Source of the DNA: Trachelipus rathkii
Lineage: Eukaryota; Arthropoda; Malacostraca; Isopoda; Trachelipodidae
DNA length: 42,500 bases
NCBI GenBank assembly: GCA_015478945.1
Contig: JABUQX010018377.1
Span: forward strand, 95,001 to 137,500
Direction: 5' to 3'
Shown: piece after piece, positions 11,341 to 22,738 of the stretch
Numbering within the stretch: the stretch's first letter is position 1
Layout of the letters: each line of letters opens with the position of its first letter
The notes under the pieces: model-generated
Seen by the model: only the letters and a program-made list of their open reading frames with translations
The model's database searches: none
What the model was told of the DNA's origin: nothing
Position numbers and translations under genes: made by a program

Positions 11341-14278
11341 TGTTTTTTTATGAATTGTGTGTTCGTGTATGACCTAGCAGATTTACTGTCTTGGCGGAGC
11401 TTTTATTTAACTTTACCAACATCAGTGACTTGCACTCTAACTCTGCATCCGTGGAATACCACCTCTCTATCTCTAACCCTAATTTTTTGCTCTTGTCTGA
11501 GACCCAGATGGCTAAGAATTCATCCTCTAACTCGTTTAATATATCCAACTATAACTTATTTTATAATTTCCGCCTATGTAAACATAACACTCCTATAACA
11601 CGTCTCGAGAATCTCGAATCTCATAACTTCGATGTCTGTGGCTTAAAAATCTTTCTTCCTTCTACTACAATAATCTTTGTATTGCCTCTGTTACAGTATC
11701 CCTACCAGAACAGAATTTTAAAACTTAATTGATTACCTACTTCTCACAAGACTATTATATCTTCTCATCCAAATACTGAGGTCTCTATTTGGGAGTTCAA
11801 TGTACACAACACTGAATGGATGGGTTCCTCTCATACTGATTTAGGTGGGAGGAAGCCGAATCATTCAGTATTCTCAATGATCGGAGCAACTAATTAAAGA
11901 ACCTACACACATTCCGGATCATTCCAACCAATTCTTGAACACACTAAACCTATGTTTCACCAATAGTCCTTCTCTCTATAAATACACCACCTTCGCTCCT
12001 ATCGGTAAATCTGACCACAACCTTATATCTCTTAATTTTAATACTTTCTCTCCAACAGCTCCATCCTGCCCTATGCGGTTTTTCTGGCACTTTAATCTGA
12101 TTGGGCCGATTGGGGGCTTTGCGTTGCTTCTACCCTAACTATAAGTGGAGTGACTGCTTTGACTCTGAAGACGCTTCAGCTTCTGCCGATAAAGTGGGAG
12201 CTGTAATCGTTGATGGGATGAGCAGGTTCATTCCTTCTTAGACTAAACCTCTTTTTTTCCTCAAAATCCATGGTTCGATCGTGCTTGTTCTCTGGCCATT
12301 CAGGCTAGAGACAGTGGTACCGGGTGTGGAAAAATTTTCGTTCTCCTATTACTCTTGCTAATTTTCATTTAGCTAGAAATAGTTGCAGGGGTACTCTTTG
12401 ACGAGCAAAGCGGACTTTCATTAAACGAAAGTATGCTGACCTCCTTGGTTCTCCTACTGACAAATCTTTCTGGCTCTTGCCAAAAACATCTCTAACAACT
12501 GTAAATCATCCTTTTCTCCTCTTATTCGCTCTGATGGTTCTGTTGCTAATACTCCAACTGAAAAAGCCAATCTCTTTGGCCTCCTATTTTCCTCTAACTC
12601 AACCCTGGACGATTCTGTCATTCCTCTTCCTCCTCCTTCTCCTCTCAGGTGTCCTATGTCTTTACCTGTGATTACATTTGATCGGATGCATGGGCTCCTG
12701 AAATCTATGAACGTTAGGAAGGCGGGTGGCCTGGATGGCATTCCTCCCCGAGTTTTAAGGGAGTGTGCTTCCGTGCTGATCCCGCCTCTCGTTCAACTAT
12801 ATTCTCTATGTCTCAATACTAGCACTTTCCCTCAGTGTTAGAAGCGCGCATATGTCCAACCTATTCCGAAAAAAGAAAGCCGCTATGATCCTTCTAACTA
12901 TCGCCCTATAGCTCTAACTTGTAGCAACCCTTCTCAACTCTCACTTCTTAGACAATCTGGAATCTCATTCCCTTCTTTCCGATCGCCAGCACGGCTTACT
13001 GCGCTCGAGGTGTACTGGCGATATACTTTCCTATTTAACAGATTTATGGTTTTCCTCTCTTAGGAACTACAGGGAGACATGCGTGGTGGCACTTGACATA
13101 TCCAAAGCATTTGACCAGGTTTGGCACGCGTCACTGCTCTCCAAGCTCCCCTCTTTTGGATTTCCTCCTTCTCTTTGCTTACTTAGTCTAGCTTTCTTTC
13201 AAATCGCTCAATATCGGCTGTTGTTGATGGGGCGACTCTTCTTCCTTTTCTGTCAATAGTGGTGTTCCTCAGGGTTCTGTATTATCTCTTACTTTATTCT
13301 TTCTTTTCATTAATGATCTTCTCACCTGCACATCTAACTCTAACCACTCATATGCTGATGACTCGACCCTTCATTCTTCAACTCATTTCAATTCTGCTCC
13401 CTCTTTTACTTCTAGAATTGCCTCTCGTCTTAATCTTTCCGATTCTATTCTCGCTGATATGGATAGAATTTCCTGATGGGGTCTTCTCAACCTTGTGAAA
13501 TTCAATTCTTTAAAAACCCAACTTCTACAAATCTCCTTCTCCAAAACACCTTCTAACTTTCCTCTCTCTTTCGACGGTTCTCTTGTCTCTCCTGTTGACA
13601 ATATAAACATTCTTGGCCTTAACATAAACCCAAAAATGTCTTGGAAACTTCACATCACAGCGGTTGCTAGGGCGGCATCAAAGAAACTGGGAGTTCTGTT
13701 TAGTCTGTGAGACTTTTTTTCACTCTTCTCAGTTATTCTAGCTATAAAAGGCTTTCATCCATCCGCCCTTGTATGGAGTACTGCTCTCATATCTGGGGGG
13801 CTCTGATTTCACCCGGCTTTTGGATAGGGTCTAATCAAAGGCCAAAATGCTTATAAACTGTCCTGTACTTTTAGTTCACTTGACCCTCTATCTTTGCGGC
13901 TCGATGTTGGTGATTTATCGTTTTTCTGGTACCGTAGCGGCAAGTGCTCGAGGAACTTTCCGCTCCCTACCCCCACCTTTACAACGCCCTCGTAGCACAA
14001 GGGGAGCTGTGTCGGCACATGAGTTTTGTGTTGATATTAGTAACTCCAGACTAGTTCGCTGCGGTGCTTCCTTCTTTCCTGCCACCTCTGTTCTGTGAAA
14101 TTCTCTTCCATCTTCTGTGTTTCCTACTCAATTTAATCTCCCTCACTTTAAAGCCTGTGTCTGTGCTCATCTGCGTAATTTGCGTTAGATGAATTTTTGA
14201 GGCGTTCAACACCCCCTCCTTGAATAGGGTTCTGCCCGTGAGCGGCGGTGACAACTGTAAAAAAATAAATAAATAAAA
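11341..14278 (+). pseudogene. Jockey-like LINE (endonuclease, RT, 3' tail), decayed
   Basis: Nearly full-length ORF2 in pieces. Endonuclease: S-V-E-Y-H-L and L-L-L-S-E-T-Q (about 11430-11510), a GDFN-like W-E-F-N-V-H-N (about 11795), and S-D-H (12010-12018). Linker: F-W-L-L near 12468. RT: K-A-G-G-L-D-G-I-P-P (12720), P-S-N-Y-R-P-I-A-L (12890-12919), V-A-L-D-I-S-K-A-F-D (13087-13116), G-V-P-Q-G-S-V-L near 13260, Y-A-D-D (13351-13362). C-terminal domain: N-I-L-G-L-N-I (13606), K-M-S-W-K-L-H-I-T (13636) and N-S-L-P-S-S-V-F-P near 14100. It ends in a short (AAAT)n tail at 14258-14278. The GDFN aspartate is changed to Glu-Phe-Asn, and more than six frameshifts or stops make it inactive. The related BS/X-type layout suggests the Jockey clade. 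Confidence 0.85.
14258..14278 (+). repeat. LINE 3' tail (AAAT)n
   Basis: AAAAAAATAAATAAATAAAA following the decayed LINE 3' end marks the 3' junction with the interrupted hAT sequence. Confidence 0.75.
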
Positions 14279-14289
14279 GGTTCTAATAA

Positions 14290-14927
14290 GGAATTCATTA
14301 AGCTAGCTGAAACCCCACTATAATGGCAACTCTGACTGTGAACCACTTCTAGAATGCATTTAAATAACATAACCGAGGAGCTTGCTCGCGTGACAAAAAA
14401 AAAAAGATTCACAAAAGTGGAAGCCACCTTATCAGCAACCCCTGCAACAGCACTGATAGTGACTTTTCAGCAAATAAACCTACTGAAGATGAAGAGGATT
14501 TGGATATGTTAGACTTTGATAAGTTCATGGCGAAATTGCATTGACATCTCATTCACCTTCAAAGGAATCACACCAAGGAACCCCATCGAAAAAAACTGAA
14601 GAGACAGTCATCAAGGAGCAAAGATAATTCAAATTTGCAATCTGTGAAAGAGGAGATGAGGCTCTACGAAAACATGGAGATGCTGCCTACAGAAGGGAAT
14701 CATTTCATGTCGTGGCATGAAAATGGGCCAAGGTTTCCATTATTATCAGTGCTTGCAAGCAAATAATTATCAGCCCCTCCCTCATCAGTCGAGAGCGAGC
14801 GTATTTTTAGTGTACGTGGGAATGTAAACACCCCAAAAATCAATAGGCTCTCACCAGATACTAGTGAAAGCTTAACGTTTTTGCATCACAATTTGAGAAT
14901 TTTTGAATTTGAGTATTGAATGATATC
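14290..14927 (+). pseudogene. hAT transposase C-terminal (dimerisation) domain
   Basis: The reading frame contains an acidic stretch E-D-E-E-D-L-D-M-L-D (about 14482), then W-H-E-N-G-P-R-F-P-L-L-S-V-L-A (about 14715-14760), S-A-P-P-S-S-V-E-S-E-R-I-F-S (about 14770-14808), R-L-S-P-D-T, and L-T-F-L-H-H-N-L-R near 14880, ending at TGA 14927. This order is the hallmark of the hAT dimerisation region. The DDE catalytic core and BED finger are not visible. An in-frame TAA follows S-V-L-A-S-K and another stop lies upstream, so it is dead. It lies in the same element as the TATCGG-bordered termini at 10801 and 15447, supporting the hAT assignment of those ends. Confidence 0.85.
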
Positions 14928-15365
14928 TATCTTTATCTTAAAGGAGTATATTATTATTATGTCATGTTTGAGTAATAGCGTTTTTATTTTGTCTTTTCAG
15001 CTGACTAATTGAGGTCTCTTCTTTCATTATTTTTATTCTTTATATTATAGCTAGTTAAAGATCTTCTTGTAAATTGTAATCATGTTAAAACATAAAAGCT
15101 AGTAGCTAAGTTTTGTTAATACTTACTGGAAAATGGAAATGGTATATTTTTTGAATAAACCCAAACATAAAAAAGTTATTAATATTATATTTGCATTTAT
15201 TATTTCTTAAAGATACTATTTTAATTTATAAAATAAATATACTTGGGCACAACCAAATATGAAATAAATGACTAAGTATTGGTTGTACAGGGAATGCAAT
15301 CCTGAGTTGCCTAGCAGTACACAAATGTTCTATCTTATTACTGTGTATTTATTATATTAATTAAA
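14928..15365. other. hAT 3' non-coding region
   Basis: AT-rich sequence between the transposase stop and the right TATCGG arrays. No gene. It probably contains the transposon's 3' untranslated part; AATAAA-like sequences occur near 15155 and 15233. Confidence 0.5.
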
Positions 15366-15447
15366 GTATCGGTATCGGTATCGGCACCTAAAAAAATAGA
15401 GTATCGGTATCGGTATCGGCCTCTTTTCTGGTATCGGTACATCCCTA

Positions 15448-15910
15448 ATATTTACCATCAGGACCTGCAGCTTTACTTGGGTCAATGTGGTCCATTAAAG
15501 ATTTAATATCTTTTACATCAAATTCAAATTCTGTAAGTCTATTTATTACATGCATACCAGAACTATTATTCTCCAAACTATTATCCAATCTTTCCTCAGT
15601 AAACATTGAAGCAAAATAAGCATTGAAAATGTTGACTAACTCCTTATCTGAATTCACTAAATTTTCATCAATTTTAATTGCACCAATTGTCCTATTCTTA
15701 CTTTTAAATTTATAAAAGCTAAAAAACTTCTTCAGGTCCTTATTACTATTCCTTACTAAATTAATTTCTGCCTCTGTCTTTACCTCTTATTGACTGTTAT
15801 AATTTTATAAATCATCCTCCCTATTACTACCCTTGAATATATTAAAACATTTGCGCTTTTCATCGATTTTTTCTCTTATCTCTCTATTCCACCAAATAGG
15901 TTTCTCTTCG
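15448..15910 (-). pseudogene. CR1-type LINE, region upstream of RT
   Basis: Minus-strand reading from about 15900: K-P-I-W-W-N-R-E-I-R-E-K-I, K-R-K-C-F-N-I-F-K, a stop-containing stretch, N-L-V-R-N-S-N-K-D-L-K-K-F-F, I-G-A-I-K-I-D, then an open 70-residue part with V-N-I-F-N-A-Y-F-A-S-M-F-T-E and finally K-A-A-G-P-D-G-K-Y at the hAT border. This is the CR1-clade linker leading to RT block 0. The protein resumes at 10656 as G-R-I-L-K-E-G, so this is the 5' half of the LINE split by the hAT. Confidence 0.8.
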
Positions 15911-15949
15911 CTACCCTTATGGATATATATAAAACATGCATGGTCAGAA

Positions 15950-17572
15950 TTATTTCACATGAAGTTTGGTGTACCGTGTACCACAGGGTAGTGTATTAAG
16001 TCCATGCTTATTTTCCCTGATGATCAATGATATTTTTCAAAATTGTGGATCAGATATTCACTTTTCATTATATGCAGATGATTGTGCATTGTGGGTATCA
16101 GATCCAAATTTATATACAGCTCTTGATAAAATGCAAGAGACCCTTGGAGAAGTTTCTCAATGGTCTGAGGAGTGAGATTTAAATTTCACCTCATAATGGC
16201 TATGATATTTACTAGAGGGTCTTATAAACCTAAACCATTTCTATCCTTTTATGGTTCAGAAATTAAATATATATACATATACCCACAAGTTCCTAGGTTT
16301 AAACTTTGATAGCAAATTAACATGGAAATGTCAAGTTAATGAGTAAATAGTAAAGAAAGTGAAAAGGCCTTATTGTTATTAAGATATATTAGTAGTAATG
16401 TTAGTGGTGTTGACAGAGATTTATTATTGTATCTCTATAAAGTAATTGTAAGAGTCAAATTAGATTATGGATGTTTTATTTATAATTTATTGTCAAAGTG
16501 ATTCATTCAAAACTTGATTGAATCCAATTTCAGGCTATAAGACAAGCGCTGGGAGCCTTTTATTATAAAGGAGTGGGCTTCCTGGAAGCTGAAGCCCATA
16601 TCATGCCTTTCAATATAAGGTGCAAATTATTAGGACTTAACTATATTAGGAGCAGAATTTCTAAGTATGATAATCCAGTGAGTCAATTTTATAATGATTA
16701 CTATATTTATAATTTCCTTAAAAATAGACTATTAACTACCATCATGTATTGGTAGAATGAAGCGCTTAATGGAAGAATATAATTTTCATGTTCAGGAATT
16801 GGCATTGACTCCTCTGTTAATCAATGAAAATTTGAAGTTTGATGATACTTTTGTTAGATATATAAAAAGTATAACAGCATGAAATATATAAGTCCTTATT
16901 TATGAAAAAGATTGATCTTCTACAGACACAAAACTATATTATAAGCCTTACAGATGGATCCAGAAATAATAATGATCCTAGAAGTGCAATTTTTTTTATA
17001 ATGAACAAATGTTTTAGTATCTATTACCAGAGGATTTACTGCTGAGGTATATGCAGTATATGGATCATTATTCCTTTTCAATTCCATCCCCAATGGATAT
17101 AATTACTGATTCATACTCAGTATTTCACGCTCTAAAAAGTAATTTTACAAAACAGTATACTTAACTTATAAGATCAAAGTCGCTTCTGTAATTGAATCAA
17201 AGAAAAATTTTATTGATATAGATTACAGGTCATATTGGAATTGAAAGTATAATGAAGCAGATAAAGCAGTCAAATTATTTACTGTCCTTGGAATGCCAGT
17301 TAATATAAGTATTTCTTTAGCAGAATTAAAAAATGAAATATTCCTGTCTACATAGGCAAAATATGTGTAGGGGATGGCTACCAGCAATCAAACCATTGAT
17401 TCAGGATTGGAGTTGTATGTAAAGTTCAATAGAAAAGAACAAGTAGTTTTGTCACAATTTTGCCTTGGAGCACCGTTATTTAAAAACTTACATTATTTTG
17501 AAGTATTTAATGTGATTTTGAGGAATAAAACCAAATACTTTGTCAAACCTATTCTGGAAAGGGAAAATTACT
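15950..17572 (+). pseudogene. LINE with RT and RNase H (I/Jockey-superfamily type)
   Basis: Begins within the RT at V-P-Q-G-S-V-L-S-P-C-L-F (about 15978) and includes Y-A-D-D (16071-16082). Then come L-G-L-N-F-D-S-K-L-T-W (about 16292), an RNase H start T-D-G-S near 16950, and a C-terminal R-K-E-Q-V-V-L-S-Q-F-C-L-G (about 17430), matching the R-x-E-x-V-L-T-R-L-R-G-H pattern that follows RNase H in these LINEs. The 5' half (endonuclease) is absent. Stops are frequent outside a few open stretches. The RNase H domain separates this family from the CR1 and Jockey-like copies nearby. The strand is opposite to the CR1 fragment it abuts at about 15910-15950. Confidence 0.7.
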
Positions 17573-18366
17573 AATAAATATATGTGAATCAATATGTTGT
17601 CATGTATATTCTAGTTCATAGAATACACATAGATGTGTGTGTAAATTAAATTGATTACTTGTGATCACTTGAATATTAATATGGGTTCCTAGCCCATGGA
17701 AATCACATTGGGGACATACAGAACTGGCCCCATAAGAACATACATCAATTTTGAATACCGTATGTATGAACATGCACAACCCTGTGACCTGGAAAAAAAA
17801 AAAAAAACTAATGGTAACACTCATCCAAGCAGGCCCACTACAATGTAGAAAAAGTGTTGTGAAATTTTTATAAAAATATTTAAAAATACTCTTAATAACA
17901 GGAATATAAAACCTTGGAAATTAATATGGATGATAAAATATAATTATTTTAGTATGAAGAAAAAGTGTACTAAAATTGTGTATTTTTGGTCAATAAAGCA
18001 GAGAATTATAGTAAATTGTCTGTTAGTGAATAAATTATATGAAGTACATATGCCAATATGCATGCATTTTTTTTTTTTTACTGTACATATTCTGTACCTA
18101 CAGGTAAAGAATATGTACAGTAAAAGAAATGATTTTTCTTCATTAGGAATTTGCAAAATCAACTTTTATAAAGAAACAAGGTTATATATAAATAAATAAA
18201 GTTTTTAGAAAATAAATTCAGCACCTTTATAACTGTTCCTTTAAAATATTTCCTAAAAATTTCTTATACATTTTATATCTAGTTCACTTTGGTTACTTGA
18301 TCATGACAACCAACAAGATTAGTAATAAAGGTTCTAAACTAGGTAAGTTTATTTCTTTTATATACC
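17573..18366. other. No gene seen; AT-rich, one long hairpin
   Basis: Short open frames on both strands have no recognisable content. A poly-A stretch lies at 17793-17807, and the hairpin at 18076-18125 is listed separately. Confidence 0.5.
18076..18125. repeat. Near-perfect hairpin
   Basis: Outer arms TTTTACTGTACATATTCT (18076-18093) and AGAATATGTACAGTAAAA (18108-18125) pair perfectly. After one G/A mismatch the inner TACCT (18095-18099) pairs with AGGTA (18102-18106) around AC, giving 23 pairs in a 50-nt span. Confidence 0.9.
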
Positions 18367-18707
<341 letters not shown>

Positions 18708-18709
18708 CA

Positions 18710-19350
18710 TTACTGACCAAGGAAAATATAAGAAAACTACCAATAATCCAAAACAAAGCACTTAGAAATAAACAGGATGCACATGTACAACACCATAACA
18801 AAATCTGCATGAAAAAACAAAAATACTACCCATAGACAAACAATTAGAAATGATAGGCACTCAATTCTATGCAAAACACAAACACCTCAGCACCCATGTC
18901 ACACCACCCTCTCAAACCCCATTTATCATGGGCTTAAACAACCTCCTTCCTCTCCAGCATTACAAACAAATTCTAAATAACATCCCATCACCACAAAATA
19001 ACATTTCTTACTCCAAACAAATTCACACACTCCTAACCGAAAGCTATTTAAGAAACTGACAACCTAACAATATACTAAATGAACATCCACCAGAAATAGC
19101 ATTTGAATTTAACTCTCCCAAGAACCATTCAGTCATCCTTAGCCAAACTAAGATACGGCCACCACCCAAATTTCTAACACTATAAATAGAGATTCAACCC
19201 AATTCAAACCACCACAAATATTGGCACAAACTGCAATAAGGTCCCGGAAACTGTGTCACATTTCCTACTGGACTGTCACACTTTAACAGTCAATCTGGGA
19301 AATTTGTAGGAGACCAGCAGCAGAGGCGGAGTATCTGGAAGCATTGTGGT
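18710..19350 (+). pseudogene. Jockey-superfamily LINE, C-terminal region
   Basis: Reading gives P-I-I-Q-N-K-A-L-R-N-K-Q-D-A-H, K-I-C-M-K-K-Q-K-Y-Y-P-x-T-N, E-M-I-G-T-Q-F-Y-A-K-H-K-H near 18850, then H-P-P-E-I-A-F-E-F, and a terminal E-T-V-S-H-F-L-L-D-C-H (about 19248). This is the post-RT region ending in the Cys/His segment found in a Jockey-related family. The RT core is absent. The 36231-36655 fragment on the other strand carries the RT of a similar family. One open stretch of 69 residues survives at 18850-19059. Confidence 0.6.
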
Positions 19351-19360
19351 CGCTCTGAAG

Positions 19361-19369
19361 ATATATATA

Positions 19370-19454
<85 letters not shown>
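19361..19454. repeat. (AT)n microsatellite
   Basis: AT array with minor interruptions, beginning at the decayed 3' edge of the LINE remnant. Confidence 0.95.
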
Positions 19455-20187
19455 GTTGCTGCCTCTTTGCTATATATGCTCTTCTTATAATATATAATTG
19501 TTTTTACTTATATTAATCTGGTACTTACAGGTTAGCAGTAGGTTCTTTGTATTCAGTAAGTAATTATTGAAAATTAATTATATTTTCTTGTAAGGATTTA
19601 TTTATTCTTTTTGTGCATTCTCTGACAAATCATTAAACACCTGACACCACACCCCTCAGATTTAAATGAAAATTGCCAGGCCATGTGAGGTTTTGGTTCA
19701 AATTCCAAAAATGAAAACCATTTTGGAAAATTATCAGGTGTGGTGCTATGACCACCCCCCAAATTTTAACATTTATTATGAATGCCTCTTTTATTAAAAT
19801 AGTCATAACTCTGCTTCTAATTAAGTTAGACTCATGGGAAGTGTATCATTGGATAGATAATACTTAGTACTATTAAAGTACCTCTTCTCATTTTGACCCT
19901 AGGTTGTCCCCCCAAAAAGTTATAAGAGTTCAAAAAATTAAAAGGGGTGGAGAGGTGTCACAGCCAATCACAGTAAAGATTTTTTTCCCCTAAACTGATC
20001 CCAGTTACCCTCTACCACGTTTAATTTTTATCTTTTTGTTTATTTTTCTCCTTATGTGTGAAGAAGCTGAGAGTAAATAAAACAAAACTTTTATTATCCA
20101 TACTTTTCCCCCCCAAAAAAATGAAATGAAAGTGGTACTAAAAATACTTTTCATGCATTCATTTGTCAGATAAAGTAATAAATGTCA

Positions 20188-20188
<1 letters not shown>
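19455..20188. other. No gene seen
   Basis: Mixed-composition non-coding sequence. A CACCTGACACCACACCCC block (about 19639) and a CAGGTGTGGTGC block (about 19736) are partly complementary. No terminal repeat or coding signature found. Confidence 0.5.
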
Positions 20189-20277
<89 letters not shown>

Positions 20278-20315
20278 TCATATAAATATATATATATATA
20301 TAATATACTATATAG

Positions 20316-20338
<23 letters not shown>
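20189..20338. repeat. (AT)n microsatellite
   Basis: AT array interrupted near 20275-20310. Its right edge lies inside the coding sequence of the LINE fragment that follows. Confidence 0.95.
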
Positions 20339-20346
<8 letters not shown>

Positions 20347-20636
20347 AAGCACCAACATTGCACTGCAAAGATAGAAGGTCAAGTGAAGTGGAAAGTACAG
20401 AACAGTTTATAAGCTTTTTGGCCTTTGAGTCGACCTTATCCAAAAGCCGGGTGAAATCAGAACCCCCCAGATATGAGAGCAGTACTCCATACAAGGGCGG
20501 ATGAGGCCCTTGTATAACTGGAGTAACTGAGAAGAGGAAAAAAAGTCTCGAGGTCTAAACAGAACTCCCAGTTTCTTTGAGGCCGCTTTAGCAACTGCTG
20601 TGATGTGAGGTTTCCAAGACATTTTTTTGCTTATGT
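20339..20636 (-). pseudogene. Jockey-like LINE C-terminal fragment
   Basis: Minus-strand reading gives K-K-M-S-W-K-P-H-I-T-A-V-A-K-A-A-S-K-K-L-G-V-L-F, then L-Y-K-G-L-I-R-P-C-M-E-Y-C-S-H-I-W, then after a frame change L-L-D-K-V-D-S-K-A-K-K-L-I and [12 protein letters not shown]. It is a close relative of 13606-13920 on the plus strand. It is cut on one side by (AT)n and on the other by the LTR element starting at 20637, so the LTR insertion interrupted it or was joined to it. Confidence 0.85.
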
Positions 20637-22617
20637 TGTAGTGAGCTGCCCTTAGTGGTTTTGTATCATATTTCATAGGTACCATATGATGTATATTTTA
20701 TATTCTTTGGGGGGTATTTTTAATTTTGTCATGTATGAGAGTGTTATGAAGGGGGAGAATAATTGTGTTGCTGTGAGTGATGGGTGTTCTGACGCCAACG
20801 AGTAGTTCCATTTCAGTTCTCTTTCCCTTGGTCTTCCTAGTTTCGCGGCATCCATCACTCTTTCACTTCTGAATGAAATAAATGTGAATGATTGTAGATG
20901 AGTGTGATAAATTGTTTTTTTCATGTATCTTTTTTTTCTTCCGTAGGAATTATTAATTAATATTTTTAAGAGTCTGAAGTAGGTTTGAAGTGAAGCTAGG
21001 TAGAAGTTGTGGACAAATTAGTTGTGATGGTTTCCTGTGGTATCCTGTAGATTGGTGAAGAGGTGGTTGATGATAGTTCTGGGAAATCCCTTTCCTTTTG
21101 GATTTGGAATCCTTCTATGGTATGGGTAACTATTTTTCTTATTATTTTTATTATTTTATTAATGGTAAATTCCTTGGTCTTAGTGGATTCTTTTTATACT
21201 TTAAAGGTTTGAAGCAGAGTAGTGGAAGATTCGTTTGGTTCTGGGTCACCATTAGTCGAAGTAGACGTAGAGGTTTGAACAAAAAACTGGTCAACAACAT
21301 TGGCCAGGTAGGATTTATTTATTTGGTTGGTTGTATTTTATTTATGATTCTTTTGTTACATTTTTTATTTTTAAATAATAATTGACTTAAGTAAGATTAA
21401 TTTGCAATGTTGTAATGTTAATGCATTTAATAATTTAATTTAATTTTGACAGATGATTTATGATAACGCTAAATTCTGATTTTATTCACTTAATTTTATT
21501 CACATAATGATTGTTTATTCACTTAATGATTGCTTAACTTATTTTATTTTTACTTCATATAATTCATTCATTTATTATGTATGTCATGATAGAATTTGTT
21601 TATTTTTTTTGTTTCGTTCCAGTTTTTTTTGGGACTCCATATCTTGTGGTTCCGGTTTTGGACCATTTGTCTGTGGCCGGTTATCCGTATTTCCCTGTGG
21701 CTGCTGTAAATTGTTGAGGCAGCTGTATTTGACATTTAGGTACTGGGTTACCGAATGAACTAAATGGTGCGGTACACCTTGAACTCAACGGTGCGGTACA
21801 CCAAATTAAGAAATATTTGAAATAAAAATGAGATTGATATTTTGAAACTAAACTGAAATTAAAAGATTGACAATAAACAAGAAAAGTGGAAATTATAAAG
21901 TAAGAAATAAATTGGAAACTTTAAAAACTGAAAAGAGACAAACTGAAAGAGAGAAACTAAAAACATAACAGGAAAAGTATAAACTGAAAATAAAATAAAA
22001 AGCGTTAATTTGGAAATACATAAGTGGACCTAGGACAATAAATTTGAAACTAAAGTAATAAATTGTGTAGTGGTACCATAAATAGTAAATAAAACTAGGA
22101 AATAAAACATTTGTGAATAACCCTTAAAACTTAGAGTGTAGGTACCATAAAACATGAGAAACTTTTAAGACTAGTGGTACCAAAATTTAATACTTTAATA
22201 GTTGACAATTTCGCATATTTGGTACAATTTTTATTGAATACTATTTATTGCATTTAATATTTTTTTTATGATTATTATATGTTGTAGATGTTGTAGGTAT
22301 AGGTGTGGTTTATAATATATGGTATATTGTAATACCTGGTGGTGGAACTAGTAGGTGTGGTAGTTTATTTATATTGGAATAACGTGTGTAATTATTTTGT
22401 AGTAAGTAGTAGGTGGTATCAGATCAGGATACTGTGTGTAATTTTTGTAATTATTAAGTATTAAGTAGTATTGGATACTATATATATTTTCGTGTAATAA
22501 AGTTGTTTACCTGTTTTTTTGTATCCCCAATATCAATCCTGGAAGACAGCCTCACGCCTTTCTTGATTTCAATTATTGTAGTTCCGGCTTTTATTTCTTA
22601 TAGTAAAATCCGCTACA
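20637..22617 (+). repeat. Copy 1 5' LTR (1981 bp)
   Basis: Starts TGTAGTGAGCTGCC and ends AATCCGCTACA. A polyadenylation-type AATAAA lies at 22496-22501. The block 21308-21622 is largely unlike the other three LTRs although sequence on both sides is nearly identical. A tandem GGTGCGGTACACC pair lies at about 21767-21800. The left neighbour is a Jockey-like LINE. Confidence 0.9.
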
Positions 22618-22623
22618 TATTTG

Positions 22624-22641
22624 TGGCGCCCAACGTGGGGC
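22624..22641 (+). promoter_or_regulatory. Primer binding site, tRNA-Lys type
   Basis: TGGCGCCCAACGTGGGGC lies six bases after the 5' LTR. It is the known PBS sequence matching the 3' end of tRNA-Lys(1,2) in retroviruses and LTR elements. The same 18 bases occur in copy 2 (34188-34205) and a third time at 28897-28914. Confidence 0.9.
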
Positions 22642-22738
22642 TGTCTCGAAGGATAGGTGAGGGGACGTAGTGTAAAGTAGTTTTGAGTAATAAAGTAGAA
22701 AATATAATAAAGTAGTAAGTAGTGTAACAAGCGTAAAC

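Larger units (their letters stand above)
10801..15447 (+). mobile_element. hAT DNA transposon inserted in a CR1 LINE
   Basis: The left end TAGGGATGTACC (10801) and right end GGTACATCCCTA (ending 15447) form terminal inverted repeats. TATCGG hexamer arrays lie just inside both ends (10818-10877; 15366-15437). Flanking octamers are ATATATAC and ATATTTAC, 7 of 8 identical, the length expected for hAT. The interior includes the dimerisation domain of a hAT transposase (14290-14927) and a large Jockey-like LINE that interrupts it. Removing the LINE leaves roughly 1.7 kb, shorter than an intact hAT, so the 5' transposase exons are missing or unrecognisable. Confidence 0.85.

Noticed and set aside
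20673..20924. 83-residue antisense ORF in the LTR, repeated at 25804-26052 and 35850-36194
   Set aside because: Open in three LTRs but frameshifted and rearranged in the fourth (about 30670-30930), with no recognisable domain, so LTR identity explains it.
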